This document shows, in pieces, positions 52,499 through 61,284 of a stretch of 64,000 nt of DNA (position 1 is the stretch's first letter; each line of letters starts with the position of its first letter). Below the pieces are notes generated by a model. The model was given only the letters and a program-made list of their open reading frames with translations. It did no database searches and was not told the DNA's origin. The translations under genes and the position numbers were made by a program. Location: the NCBI GenBank assembly GCA_947085045.1, contig CAMTUU010000013.1, forward strand, positions 1-64,000. Reading direction: 5' to 3'. The DNA is from Pseudolysinimonas_A sp947085045 (lineage in GTDB: Bacteria > Actinomycetota > Actinomycetes > Actinomycetales > Microbacteriaceae).

Positions 52499-54175
52499 TT
52501 ACGCCTCGATCACGACCGGGATGATCATCGGCCGGCGGCGGTGCTGCGTGTTGACCCAACGGCCGACGGTGCGGCGCACGATCTGCTGGTAGCCGTGCTG
52601 GTCGTGGGTGCCGCCCTTCGCGGCCTCCTCGAGGGCCTTGACGATCTGCGGACGCACGCCGTCGAAGACCGAGTCGTCCTCCGCGAAGCCTCGCGCCTGA
52701 ATCTCCGGGCCGACGATGCACGTACCGGTCTGGGGGTCGATCGCGATGAAGATCGAGATGAACCCCTCCTCGGCGAGGATGCGGCGGTCCTTGAGGTCGG
52801 CATCCGTGATCTCGCCGACGGTGGAGCCGTCGACGTAGACGAAGCCGATGTCGAGCTGGCCGACCACCGTCGCGACGCCGTTCTTGAGGTCGACGACCAC
52901 GCCGTTGTCGCCGATGATCGTGCGCGAGGGCTCGACGCCGGTCTCGATCGCGAGATCGGCGGCCGCGCGCAGGTGCCGGGCCTCGCCGTGCACGGGCAGC
53001 ACGTTGCGCGGCGTGAGGATGTTGAAGCAGTAGAGCAGCTCGCCGGCCGAGGCGTGACCGGAGGTGTGCACCTTCGCGTTGCCCTTGTGCACGACGTTCG
53101 CGCCGAGCTTGATGAGCCCGTTGATGACCCGGTACACCGCGTTCTCGTTGCCCGGGATGAGGCTCGAGGCGAGGATGACGGTGTCGCCCGCGCCCACCTC
53201 GATCTGGTGGTCCTGGTTCGCCATGCGTGAGAGCACGGCCATCGGCTCGCCCTGCGATCCCGTGCTCATGAAGACGACGCGGTCGTCGGGCATAGTGACC
53301 GCGGTCTTCAGGTCGACGATGACGCCCGGGGGCACGTGCAGGTAGCCGAGGTCGGCGGCGATGCCCATGTTGCGCACCATCGAGCGGCCGACGAAGGCGA
53401 CGTGCCGTTCGTTGGCGACCGCGGCATCCAGAACCTGCTGCACGCGGTGCACGTGCGACGAGAACGACGCGACGATGACGCGCTTCTTCGCCCGCGAGAT
53501 GACGTTCTCGAGCACGGGACCGATCTCGCGCTCGAGCGGCGTGAAGCCGGGCACGTCGGCGTTGGTCGAATCCGGGAGGAAGAGGTCGACGCCCTCCTCG
53601 CCGAGCCGTGCGAACGCCCGGAGGTCGGTGATGCGGCCGTCGAGCGGCAGCTGGTCCATCTTGAAGTCACCCGTGTGCAGCACGAGGCCGGCGGGGGTGC
53701 GGATGGCGACGGCGAGCGCGTCCGGGATCGAGTGGTTGACCGCGACGAACTCGAGTTCGAAGTCGCCGAAGCGATCGGTCTGGTCGGCGGCGACGACGCG
53801 CGTCTGCGGCTGGATGCGGTGCTCCTTCAGCTTCGCCTCGACCAGCGCGAGCGTCAGGCGCGAGCCCATCAGCGGGATGTCGCCGCGCAGCTTGAGGAGG
53901 TAGGGCACGGCGCCGATGTGGTCCTCATGGCCGTGGGTGAGCACGACGCCGACGATGTCGCCGAGCCGTTCCCGGATGGGCGCGAAGTCGGGCAGGATCA
54001 GGTCGACGCCCGGCTGGTGCTCCTCGGGGAAGAGCACGCCGCAGTCGACGATGAGCAGTCTGCCCGCGTACTCGTACACGGTCATGTTGCGACCGATCTC
54101 GCCGAGACCGCCGAGCGGGAAGACGCGAAGAGTGCCGGCGGCGAGCGCGGGCGGGTCGAGAAGTGCGGTGTTCAT
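52499..54175 (-). CDS. rnj: ribonuclease J
   Basis: 558 residues. Metallo-beta-lactamase motif THGHEDHIGA (about residue 80), beta-CASP motifs, DSTNADVPG, and HTSGHASAGEL near residue 390. It performs 5'-3' exonuclease and endonuclease mRNA decay and rRNA maturation. Start ATG 54175 overlaps the dapA stop as ATGA, a frequent actinobacterial pairing. Confidence 0.96.
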   Translation of the reverse strand: MNTALLDPPALAAGTLRVFPLGGLGEIGRNMTVYEYAGRLLIVDCGVLFPEEHQPGVDLILPDFAPIRERLGDIVGVVLTHGHEDHIGAVPYLLKLRGDIPLMGSRLTLALVEAKLKEHRIQPQTRVVAADQTDRFGDFELEFVAVNHSIPDALAVAIRTPAGLVLHTGDFKMDQLPLDGRITDLRAFARLGEEGVDLFLPDSTNADVPGFTPLEREIGPVLENVISRAKKRVIVASFSSHVHRVQQVLDAAVANERHVAFVGRSMVRNMGIAADLGYLHVPPGVIVDLKTAVTMPDDRVVFMSTGSQGEPMAVLSRMANQDHQIEVGAGDTVILASSLIPGNENAVYRVINGLIKLGANVVHKGNAKVHTSGHASAGELLYCFNILTPRNVLPVHGEARHLRAAADLAIETGVEPSRTIIGDNGVVVDLKNGVATVVGQLDIGFVYVDGSTVGEITDADLKDRRILAEEGFISIFIAIDPQTGTCIVGPEIQARGFAEDDSVFDGVRPQIVKALEEAAKGGTHDQHGYQQIVRRTVGRWVNTQHRRRPMIIPVVIEA

Positions 54176-55149
54176 CGGGTGGTTCCTGCAATCTTGGGGA
54201 GCGCTCCGCCGGCCGCCGCGTTGGCGTCGGGGCGGAACTTCTTCGGGTCGATGCCCTCGATGTCGTGCACGAGAGCGATCTCGTCCTCGATCAACGCGGC
54301 CTCGTGCTCTTCGGGTCCGACGAGCGGCAGGCGCACGCGCGGGCTGGCGATCCGGCCGAAGCCGTGGAGGATGTACTTCGCCGCGACGGTGCCGGGCACG
54401 TGGGTCATGGTGGCCCGCACGAGCGGCTCGAGGGCCCGGTGCGCGGCGCGCGCGGTGTCGAGATCGTTGGCGTTGACGGCATCCACGATCTCGCGGTACT
54501 TCGCCGGGGCGATGTTCGCGGTCACGCCGATCAGGCCGGTGCCGCCGATCGCGAGCGTGGGCAGCGCGTTGCCGTCGTCGCCCGCGAAGTACATGAGGTC
54601 GGTCTGGTTGAGCACGCGGCTCACCTCGCTGAGGTCGCCCTTGGCGTCCTTCACCGCGAGGATGTTGGGGTGCTTCGCGGCGCGCAGGATCGTCTCGTAC
54701 TTGATCTCGACGCCGGTGCGGCCCGGGATGTCGTAGAGGATGACCGGCAGATCCGTCGCGTCGGCGACCATTCGGAAATGGGTGAGGATGCCGGCCTGCG
54801 TGGGCTTGTTGTAATACGGCGTCACGATCATCACGCCGTCGGCGCCGGCCCTCTCGCTCTTCTTGTAGAGCTCGATCGCGTGCGCCGTCTCGTTCGACCC
54901 GCCGCCGGTGATGACCTTCGCGCGACCCGCGGCGACATCCTTCGCGACCTCGACGAGCTTGATCTTCTCGGGATCGGTCAGGGTCGACGTCTCGCCGGTC
55001 GTGCCGGTGACCACGATGCCGTCGGCGCCGTGGGTGACGAGGTCGTCGATGTGCTTCTCGACGTCGGCCCAGTGCACCTCTCCGTCGTGGGTGAACGGGG
55101 TCACCAACGCGACGAGCACCTGCCCGAACGGATTCTCCTGCGACGACAC
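54172..55149 (-). CDS. dapA: 4-hydroxy-tetrahydrodipicolinate synthase
   Basis: 325 residues, TIM-barrel lyase that condenses pyruvate and aspartate semialdehyde. Schiff-base Lys in ILAVKDAKGDL (about residue 170), TTGETSTL for pyruvate binding, and YDIPGRTG. GTG start 55149. With dapB at 60003 and dapF at 39284, three DAP-pathway genes lie in the window. Confidence 0.96.
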   Translation of the reverse strand: MSSQENPFGQVLVALVTPFTHDGEVHWADVEKHIDDLVTHGADGIVVTGTTGETSTLTDPEKIKLVEVAKDVAAGRAKVITGGGSNETAHAIELYKKSERAGADGVMIVTPYYNKPTQAGILTHFRMVADATDLPVILYDIPGRTGVEIKYETILRAAKHPNILAVKDAKGDLSEVSRVLNQTDLMYFAGDDGNALPTLAIGGTGLIGVTANIAPAKYREIVDAVNANDLDTARAAHRALEPLVRATMTHVPGTVAAKYILHGFGRIASPRVRLPLVGPEEHEAALIEDEIALVHDIEGIDPKKFRPDANAAAGGALPKIAGTTR

Positions 55150-55221
55150 GATTCCCAGGCTACCGGGGTTGGCAGTGGTGTTGGTCGGCTCAGCTCCGGT
55201 GGGGGCGGTTCGCCCACGGTC

Positions 55222-55505
55222 TCACCGCGGGTCGCGGCCACTCGGACCTGTACGGTCGAGATGGATGCCGGGGTCGACGAGCCGGCGGATCGCCAGCACG
55301 ACGGTCTGCGGGTCGCTCATGATCGCGCGATAGCGCACCCAGCGCGACGAAACCGAGCGCGGTGAGCATCAGGTCCCTGGCGTCGTCGCGGTCGAGCTAC
55401 CCGGCAGTGCAGTGGTGCACCCGGCCCGCCACCGCGAGCAGAACACGCGGGATCGACTCGGATCCGGACTCGTCACGTCGATCGACGAGACCGTGCCCAC
55501 GCCGT
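55222..55505 (-). pseudogene. remnant of a DUF559 endonuclease-like protein
   Basis: Within the 387-bp gap between dapA and thyX the minus strand carries degraded coding sequence. The segments RDDARDLMLTALGF and, in another frame, WVRYRAIMSDPQTVVLAIRRLVDPGIHL to a TGA at 55222 resemble the C-terminus of DUF559/AbiEi-like proteins common in Microbacteriaceae. A stop (TAG) and at least one frameshift interrupt it, and no N-terminus is left. An upstream piece SGSESIPRVLLAVAGRV may belong to the same remnant. Confidence 0.5.
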
Positions 55506-55536
55506 ATCGATGGCGATCGGCAGCGGGCGATGGATC

Positions 55537-56277
55537 CTACGGGGCGACGCGCCCGCCGGCCTCGAAGGCGGCGTGGGTGAGCGGCATCAGCGGCTTCCAC
55601 GCCTCCTCCATCAGCTCGGCCACCATCTCGATCTCGCGCTGCGGGAATGACGGGAAATGCGAGTCGGGGCGCTTGGTGCGCAGCGACAGGAAGTTCATCA
55701 GCGACCGGGCGTTCATCGTCACGTACATCGACGAGTAGAGCGACAGCGGCAGCACGGTGCGGGCGACCTCCCGGGCCACGCCCGCGCCGAGCTGCCTCTG
55801 GTACTCCGCGTAGGCGAACGTCGCCACCGCGCGGCCCGCTTCGACGGCGAGCGCGGTCTGCTCGGGTGTGCCGGGGATGAAGTCGTAGGCGCCGGGCTTG
55901 CCGATCTGCACGAGGTTGCGCTCGGTGCCGGGTACGTAGAAGACGGGACGCATCTCGCGGTAGCGACCGGACTCCTCGTTGTAGGAGGCGATGCGGTGCC
56001 GCATGAACTCGCGGAAGACGAACAGCGGCGCCTGCACGTAGAAGGTCATCGAGTTGTGCTCGAACGGCGAGCCGTGCCGGTCGCGCATGAGGAAGTTGAT
56101 GAGGCCGGCGTCCTTCGACCCCGCTTCGACTCCGGAGGCGGCGTCGTCGAGGGTCTGCTCGCCCATCGTCGACACCCGAGCGGCGAACACGACGTCGGAG
56201 TCGTGGGCGCTCGAGCGCACCAGCTCGACGGTCATGTCGGAACGGAACTCGATCTCATACGGCGTGGACTCTGGCAC
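55537..56277 (-). CDS. thyX: flavin-dependent thymidylate synthase
   Basis: 246 residues. FAD/dUMP-binding motif RHRIASYNEESGRY (RHR-X7-S class) near residue 92 and SLYSSMYVTMNARSLMNFLSLR. It makes dTMP with methylene-THF, NADPH and FAD. GTG start 56277 is chosen because ATG is absent and TPYEIEFRSDMTVEL is conserved; an open frame upstream has no homology. Neighbour order thyX-dapA-rnj is typical for the group. Confidence 0.95.
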   Translation of the reverse strand: MPESTPYEIEFRSDMTVELVRSSAHDSDVVFAARVSTMGEQTLDDAASGVEAGSKDAGLINFLMRDRHGSPFEHNSMTFYVQAPLFVFREFMRHRIASYNEESGRYREMRPVFYVPGTERNLVQIGKPGAYDFIPGTPEQTALAVEAGRAVATFAYAEYQRQLGAGVAREVARTVLPLSLYSSMYVTMNARSLMNFLSLRTKRPDSHFPSFPQREIEMVAELMEEAWKPLMPLTHAAFEAGGRVAP

Positions 56278-56363
56278 GGCCCTCACGATATCCGCCCGCG
56301 ACGTGTGACGGCGTGTGACGGGCCCGGGTGACGGCATCGCAGGGGCTCGTTACCTTCGTCGAT

Positions 56364-56777
56364 ATGGATGCTGGAGCCGTCGCGATCGTGCTCGCGGGCC
56401 TCGTGCTGGCCGCGACGCTGCTCGGCCTCCTGCACCGGGCGACCCAGGGCCGCGCCCGGACCGGCTACGCGCGGATCGTGAGCATCGAGGGCGTCGCGCT
56501 CGGACCCCGCGCGACGCTCCTCCAGTTCTCGACCGAGGTGTGCGCGCCCTGCAAGTCGACGGCACGCGTGCTCGACGACCTCGCCGCGCGCACCAGCGAT
56601 GTGGCGCACATCGACCTCGACGTCACGCAGCGCCCCGACCTGGCGTCGCGCTTCCGCGTGCTGCAGACCCCGACGACCCTCATCCTCGACGCCGACGGCG
56701 CGGTGCGGGCGCGCATCGGCGGCGCGGTGCGACGGGATGTCGTGGTCACCGAACTCGAGAAGGTGCTCGCCGCATGA
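56364..56777 (+). CDS. membrane-anchored thioredoxin-like protein
   Basis: 137 residues. An N-terminal membrane helix (about 4-24), then a thioredoxin fold with the redox motif CAPC (EVCAPCKSTARVLDD) and the cis-Pro segment LQTPTTLILDADG. Orientation of the fold is not decided by the sequence; the few positives (HRATQGRARTG) after the helix suggest a cytosolic domain. Start ATG 56364. Its stop overlaps the DUF4395 gene. Confidence 0.88.
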   Translation: MDAGAVAIVLAGLVLAATLLGLLHRATQGRARTGYARIVSIEGVALGPRATLLQFSTEVCAPCKSTARVLDDLAARTSDVAHIDLDVTQRPDLASRFRVLQTPTTLILDADGAVRARIGGAVRRDVVVTELEKVLAA

Positions 56778-57271
56778 CCGCTCCTGCTTCGACCGCCGCC
56801 CGCGGGATCGACCCGCGCGGCCCGCGCGTCGTCGCCGGGCTCGTCGCGATCACGTTCCTCGTCGTGATCGCGCTCGCGCTGCTCGGGCTCGACAGCCCCG
56901 GGTTCGCGATCGGCGCTCTCGTGCTGGCGATCTACAACGCCGCGATCTTCCTGTTCGCCGCCATCGCGGGGGTTCCGAGGCATCCGTACGGCCTGATCTT
57001 CACGAAGCTCATCCGTCCGCGGCTGAAGCCCCCGACCGAACTCGAGGATCCGACCCCGCCGACCTTCGCACAGGGCGTCGGGTTCGTCGTCACGATCGTC
57101 GGCATCCTGTTCTTCCTCCCGTTCGGGTCGATCGCGCTCGTGGTCGCCGGAGCCGCCGCATTCGTCGCCGCCTTCCTCAACTCGGCGTTCGCCTACTGCC
57201 TCGGCTGCCAGATCTACCTGCTGCTCGCACGCGCGGGGATCCTGGGCAAGAGGGATGCCGCCACCGCGTAG
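56774..57271 (+). CDS. DUF4395 membrane protein
   Basis: 165 residues with four hydrophobic segments (about 20-40, 45-65, 100-120, 125-150) and a conserved AYCLGCQIYLLLAR motif with CxxC near the C-terminus. DUF4395 genes usually follow a thioredoxin-like gene; the CxxC suggests an electron-transfer partner, DsbD/CcdA-like in purpose. ATGA overlap with the upstream gene. Role inferred only. Confidence 0.85.
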   Translation: MTAPASTAARGIDPRGPRVVAGLVAITFLVVIALALLGLDSPGFAIGALVLAIYNAAIFLFAAIAGVPRHPYGLIFTKLIRPRLKPPTELEDPTPPTFAQGVGFVVTIVGILFFLPFGSIALVVAGAAAFVAAFLNSAFAYCLGCQIYLLLARAGILGKRDAATA

Positions 57272-57289
57272 CCCCCGTAGGCTCGCGAC

Positions 57290-57715
57290 ATGGCACTCAC
57301 TTCTGAAGCGACGACGCTCTGGTTCGGCGACCTGACGACGGGGTCGGGCACGACGAGTCTCGACTCGTCCGACGCGGGCGAGTTCCCGGTCACCTGGCAG
57401 GCCCGTTCCGAGGGTCGGGCGGGGCACACCAATCCCGAAGAGCTGCTCGGGGCCGCGCATTCCGCCTGCTACTCGATGGCATTCTCGAACGCGCTCGGCC
57501 AGGCCGGCTACACGCCGGAGAGCCTGCAGGTAACCGCCGCCGTGACGTTCCAGCCCGGCGAGGGGATCACCGGAATCCACCTCCTGGTGAGCGCGAAGGT
57601 GGCGGGTCTCGATGCGGCGGACTTCCAGCGCCTCGCCGAGGATGCGAAGGCGAACTGCCCGGTGTCGAAGGCCCTCGCGGGTACCACGATCACGCTCGAG
57701 GCGAGCCTGGCCTGA
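57290..57715 (+). CDS. OsmC-family peroxiredoxin
   Basis: 141 residues. Redox-active cysteines in AAHSACYSMAFS (about residue 59) and DAKANCPVSKALAG (about residue 124), plus NPEELLGAAHS. It reduces organic hydroperoxides. ATG 57290. Follows the Trx-DUF4395 pair by 18 bp and may share a transcript with it. Confidence 0.93.
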   Translation: MALTSEATTLWFGDLTTGSGTTSLDSSDAGEFPVTWQARSEGRAGHTNPEELLGAAHSACYSMAFSNALGQAGYTPESLQVTAAVTFQPGEGITGIHLLVSAKVAGLDAADFQRLAEDAKANCPVSKALAGTTITLEASLA

Positions 57716-57717
57716 CG

Positions 57718-58611
57718 ATGGCGCGCATCGTCGTCTCCGGCGCATCCGGACTGATCGGCCGCCCCCTGGTCGCCGCGCTCCGCCGAGCGGGAAACGACGT
57801 GGCCGTGCTCGTGCGTCGCGAACCGCAGGGTCCCGGGGAGATCCGCTGGGATCCGGATGCCGGCGAGCTCGACCCGCGCGCACTCGACGGTGCCGACGCG
57901 GTCATCAACCTGTCCGGGGCGTCGATCGCGCGCATCCCTTGGACCAACGGGTACCAGCGCCAGCTGGTGTCGTCGCGGATCAACGCGACGCGTCTGCTCG
58001 CCGAGACGATGGCGGCGGTGGCCGGTCCGCCCGCGACCTTCCTCAGCGGATCGGCGATCGGCTTCTACGGCGACCGTCCTCGCGTGCGCCTCGACGACGA
58101 CTCGCCGAAGGGCGACGGCTTCCTCGCCGATCTCGTGCTCGCCTGGGAGCAAGCGGCCGCCCTCGCTCCCCCCGCGACCCGCGTCGTCACGCTACGCACG
58201 AGCGTCGTCGTGGCGATGTCGGGCGGGATGGCCCCGGTCCGGCTCCTCACGCAGTACTACCTGGGCTCGCGGATCGGATCGGGGCGGCAGTTCTGGCCGT
58301 GGATCTCGCAGGACGACGAGGTGCGCGCGATCATCCACCTGCTGGAGTCGAAGATCTCGGGTCCGGTCGTGCTCGCCGGGCCGACGCCGGCCACCGCCGA
58401 CGAGGTCACCCAGGCGTTCGCCGACGCCCTGAAGCGGCCGCGCTGGCTCCCGGCGCCCGCGTGGGCGATCCGGCTCGGTCTCGGCGAGGCCGGCCAGCGT
58501 CTGCTGCTCGACGACGTGCAGTTGCAGCCCACGCGCCTCGCCGCCGATGGCTTCGAGTGGACGCACCGCACGATTCGCGCGGCCGTCGACGCCGCACTGT
58601 CGGGCCGGTGA
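57718..58611 (+). CDS. TIGR01777-family NAD-binding epimerase-like protein
   Basis: 297 residues. Rossmann-fold motif VVSGASGLIGRPLVAALRRAGNDV, DAVINLSGASIA, SGSAIGFYGDR, and a C-terminal DUF1731-like segment (RWLPAPAWAIRLGLGEAGQ). Related to YfcH/SulA-type epimerases; substrate unknown. ATG 57718, 2 bp after the OsmC stop. Confidence 0.88.
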   Translation: MARIVVSGASGLIGRPLVAALRRAGNDVAVLVRREPQGPGEIRWDPDAGELDPRALDGADAVINLSGASIARIPWTNGYQRQLVSSRINATRLLAETMAAVAGPPATFLSGSAIGFYGDRPRVRLDDDSPKGDGFLADLVLAWEQAAALAPPATRVVTLRTSVVVAMSGGMAPVRLLTQYYLGSRIGSGRQFWPWISQDDEVRAIIHLLESKISGPVVLAGPTPATADEVTQAFADALKRPRWLPAPAWAIRLGLGEAGQRLLLDDVQLQPTRLAADGFEWTHRTIRAAVDAALSGR

Positions 58612-59507
58612 GCCGCCCGCATCCCCGACGGCTCGGCCTCATGGTCGACCGCGATCTGCCACCCGAGCGGCTGCCGGCGATCGCAGTCGGCGCCGAACGG
58701 CTCGGTGCCGACGAGCTCTGGCTGGTCGAGGACCTCGGCTGGACCGGAGCGATGGCGACCGTCGCCACCGCCCTGGCGGCGACCTCGCGTCTTCGCGTGG
58801 GCATCGGGATCGTGCCGGCGCCGTTGCGCAATCCCGCGGTGCTCGCGATGGAACTGGCGACGCTCGAACGGCTGTACCCCGGCCGACTGGCCGCGGGGAT
58901 CGGGCACGGGGTGAGCGCCTGGATGAAGCGGGTCGGCGAGAAGAGGGAGTCACCGCTGGCGCTGCTGGCGGAGACGTTCCTCGCGGTCCGGACGCTGCTG
59001 TCGGGCGCGCAGCTCGATCTCGACGGCCGCGAGGTGCGGATCCGCGGCGTGCGACTCGTGCACCCTCCGGCGGTCGTCCCGCCGCTCATCGCCGGGGTCA
59101 AGGGTCCGAAGTCGCTGGAACTGGCCGGCCGCATCGCCGACGGCACGCTGCTGGCCGAGGGCAGCGGCCCGACACATATCTCCGCGGCGCGGAGTGCGGC
59201 GCTCCGCGGCGGGGCGGGGCCCTCGTTCGACGTCGCCGTCTTCGTGCACCTCGCCATCGACGACGACCCCCGGGAGGCTCAGCGCCGCATCGCGCCGGCC
59301 GCCGCGGACGCCGCCGGATTCCTCGGCATCGACGTCTCGGATGCGACGGTCGCGGCGGGCACCGCTGCCGACGCCGCCGCGGTCGTCGACTCGCTCTGGG
59401 ACGCGGGGGCGGCATCCGTCATCGTGCGCCCGGTCGGCGACGATCCGATCGAGCAGTTCCGGCGTCTCGTGGGGGAGCTCGGCTCGGAGCGGGACGCGCT
59501 CGGCTGA
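58608..59507 (+). CDS. LLM-class flavin-dependent oxidoreductase
   Basis: 299 residues, luciferase-like TIM barrel. LGLMVDRDLPPERL near the N-terminus, GIGIVPAPLRNPAVLAMELATLERL, GHGVSAWMKRVGEK and AGVKGPKSLELAGRIADG are typical of F420/FMN-dependent members. GTG 58608 overlaps the upstream stop as GTGA. Substrate not known. Confidence 0.85.
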   Translation: MSRPHPRRLGLMVDRDLPPERLPAIAVGAERLGADELWLVEDLGWTGAMATVATALAATSRLRVGIGIVPAPLRNPAVLAMELATLERLYPGRLAAGIGHGVSAWMKRVGEKRESPLALLAETFLAVRTLLSGAQLDLDGREVRIRGVRLVHPPAVVPPLIAGVKGPKSLELAGRIADGTLLAEGSGPTHISAARSAALRGGAGPSFDVAVFVHLAIDDDPREAQRRIAPAAADAAGFLGIDVSDATVAAGTAADAAAVVDSLWDAGAASVIVRPVGDDPIEQFRRLVGELGSERDALG

Positions 59508-59539
59508 GCCGCGCCGCAGTCAGCTCAGGCGGCGCCTGG

Positions 59540-59983
59540 TCACCCGGCTGGCCGGTCGAGTCTGATCGCCTGGCGGGTGGCCCAGCGCGCGCGGCGACGG
59601 TCGCCCGCGGCGTCGTAGGCGAGCCCGAGCCGGAACCAGGTGCGCCAGTCCTCCGGCGCGGCCTCGGTCGCCGCCTGGTACACCGGGAACACCTCGGCCG
59701 CGGCGGCCGGCTCGATGCGCCCGCTCGGCCGCAACGGCAGTTGCTCGGTCGGCAGGCCGCCCTCGGCCTCCAGTCGCGCGCCGAGCCGCTCGGCCCGCAT
59801 CGCGAACCGCAGCTCGACGACGAGCGCCCAGGCCGCGATCAGCGGGAGCAGCAGGAGGGCGAGTCCCATCCCGATGCCCACCGGGGTGCCCGTACCGACG
59901 AGCAGAACTCCGTAGCGGACTGCGAAGACCAGGTAGATGAGCAGCAGTCCGGCGGTGAGACCGACGGCGATCCGGGTGCGCAC
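59540..59983 (-). CDS. small membrane protein with TPR-like tail
   Basis: 147 residues. Two membrane helices (about 6-28 and 34-58) followed by a soluble tail with a single TPR-like repeat (WFRLGLAYDAAGDRRRARWATRQAI). Start taken at GTG 59983, 19 bp after the dapB stop on the same strand. Often found next to dapB in this family. Role unknown. Confidence 0.75.
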   Translation of the reverse strand: MRTRIAVGLTAGLLLIYLVFAVRYGVLLVGTGTPVGIGMGLALLLLPLIAAWALVVELRFAMRAERLGARLEAEGGLPTEQLPLRPSGRIEPAAAAEVFPVYQAATEAAPEDWRTWFRLGLAYDAAGDRRRARWATRQAIRLDRPAG

Positions 59984-60002
59984 GGGCGGTGTCGTCCGAG
60001 GC

Positions 60003-60731
60003 TCAGAGGCCGAGCAGGGCGCCGAGCCCGACGACGAGCCCGGTGGTCGAGGTGGCCGCGCGGAGGGCGAGCAGGATGCCCGGTTCGTACGACTCGTCGG
60101 AGAGGGTCTCATGCACGATCCGCACGGTTTCTCCCGCGCCGCCGAGCACGACCTCCTGCCGGGCGCTGACGCCCGACATCCGCAGCGAGTGCACCGCGAC
60201 GCTGGCCACCTGCTGCCCGCGCGCGCGCTGGTCGGCGTGCGGCGCGGCGACCGGGCCGAGGTCCGCGCGGGCGGCACCGATCAGCTCGGCGGTGCGGATC
60301 GCGGTGCCCGACGGCGAGTCGGTCTTGCCCGCGTGGTGGGCTTCGATGATCTCGATCGACTCGAAGTGCGGCGCGGCCAGCTCGGCGAAGCGAGTGGCCA
60401 GCGCGGAGCCGAGCGAGAAGTTGGGGATGACGAGGGCCGTGAGCACGGGATCGGCCGCGATCCGCGTGGCGACGGGCGCGATCCGGTCGCTCGTCCACCC
60501 GGACGTGCCGATCACGATCGGGATGCGGCGATCGAGCGCTGCGGCGACGACCCCCGGCGAGACGGCCGGCACACTCACGTCGATGACGACGTCGGCCCCG
60601 TCGAGCTGGTCGAGCGAGTCGTTGCGTCCGATGCGCGCGTGCACGTCGAAGTCGTCGCTGCCCGAGAGCAGCCGGTCGATGAGGCCGCCCATCCGACCCG
60701 ACGAGCCGACGATCGCGACGGAGGTAGCCAT
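60003..60731 (-). CDS. dapB: 4-hydroxy-tetrahydrodipicolinate reductase
   Basis: 242 residues. NAD(P)-binding AIVGSSGRMGGLI, catalytic EAHHAGKTDSPSGTA (about residue 130). Reduces HTPA made by DapA. ATG 60731 is 24 bp from the divergent GNAT gene start, so the promoters must overlap or extend into the coding regions. Confidence 0.96.
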   Translation of the reverse strand: MATSVAIVGSSGRMGGLIDRLLSGSDDFDVHARIGRNDSLDQLDGADVVIDVSVPAVSPGVVAAALDRRIPIVIGTSGWTSDRIAPVATRIAADPVLTALVIPNFSLGSALATRFAELAAPHFESIEIIEAHHAGKTDSPSGTAIRTAELIGAARADLGPVAAPHADQRARGQQVASVAVHSLRMSGVSARQEVVLGGAGETVRIVHETLSDESYEPGILLALRAATSTTGLVVGLGALLGL

Positions 60732-60755
60732 GCCATCCAGCTTAGGGTTGGGCTC

Positions 60756-61229
60756 GTGCTGCAGTTCCTGCCGACCCCCGTCTCGGACCCGATCGCCGAC
60801 GAACTGCTCGGCGAGTACTTCGACAGCCGCGAACTCGGGATGCCGGGCTACCGCACCTTCCGCCCCGACGCCGCGGTGTTCACGCCCCCCGCCGGGGTCT
60901 TCCTCGTCGCCCGACTCGACGCAGCCCCGGTCGGCTGCGGCGGGGTGCGGATGCTCAGCCCCGTCCGCGGCGAGATCAAACACCTCTGGATGCGGCCCGC
61001 CGCTCGCGGCTCCGGTGCCGGCCGGGCGCTGCTCACCGAGCTCGAGCGCCGTGCCGCGGAGCTCGGGGCGACGGACGTCGTGCTCGACACCAACGAGCGG
61101 CTCGCGGCGGCGCAGTCGCTCTACCGCTCGTCGGGTTACGTGCACATCGACCCCTACAACGACAACCCCAACGCGACCCACTGGTTCCGCAAACCCCTCC
61201 TCCCATCCGCGCCCGAGAGGGATCTCTGA
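60756..61229 (+). CDS. GNAT-family N-acetyltransferase
   Basis: 157 residues. Motif A around WMRPAARGSGAGRALLTELERRAAELG (acetyl-CoA pyrophosphate loop GSGAGRA) and motif B LYRSSGYVHID. Start GTG 60756; the leader is at most 24 bp, so the message may be leaderless. Substrate unknown. Confidence 0.88.
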   Translation: MLQFLPTPVSDPIADELLGEYFDSRELGMPGYRTFRPDAAVFTPPAGVFLVARLDAAPVGCGGVRMLSPVRGEIKHLWMRPAARGSGAGRALLTELERRAAELGATDVVLDTNERLAAAQSLYRSSGYVHIDPYNDNPNATHWFRKPLLPSAPERDL

Positions 61230-61284
61230 CGCGGCGGAGCCCCGCCCCCGCCGCTCCCTCGCGTCGGAGAGGGTTCTGTGCCGG

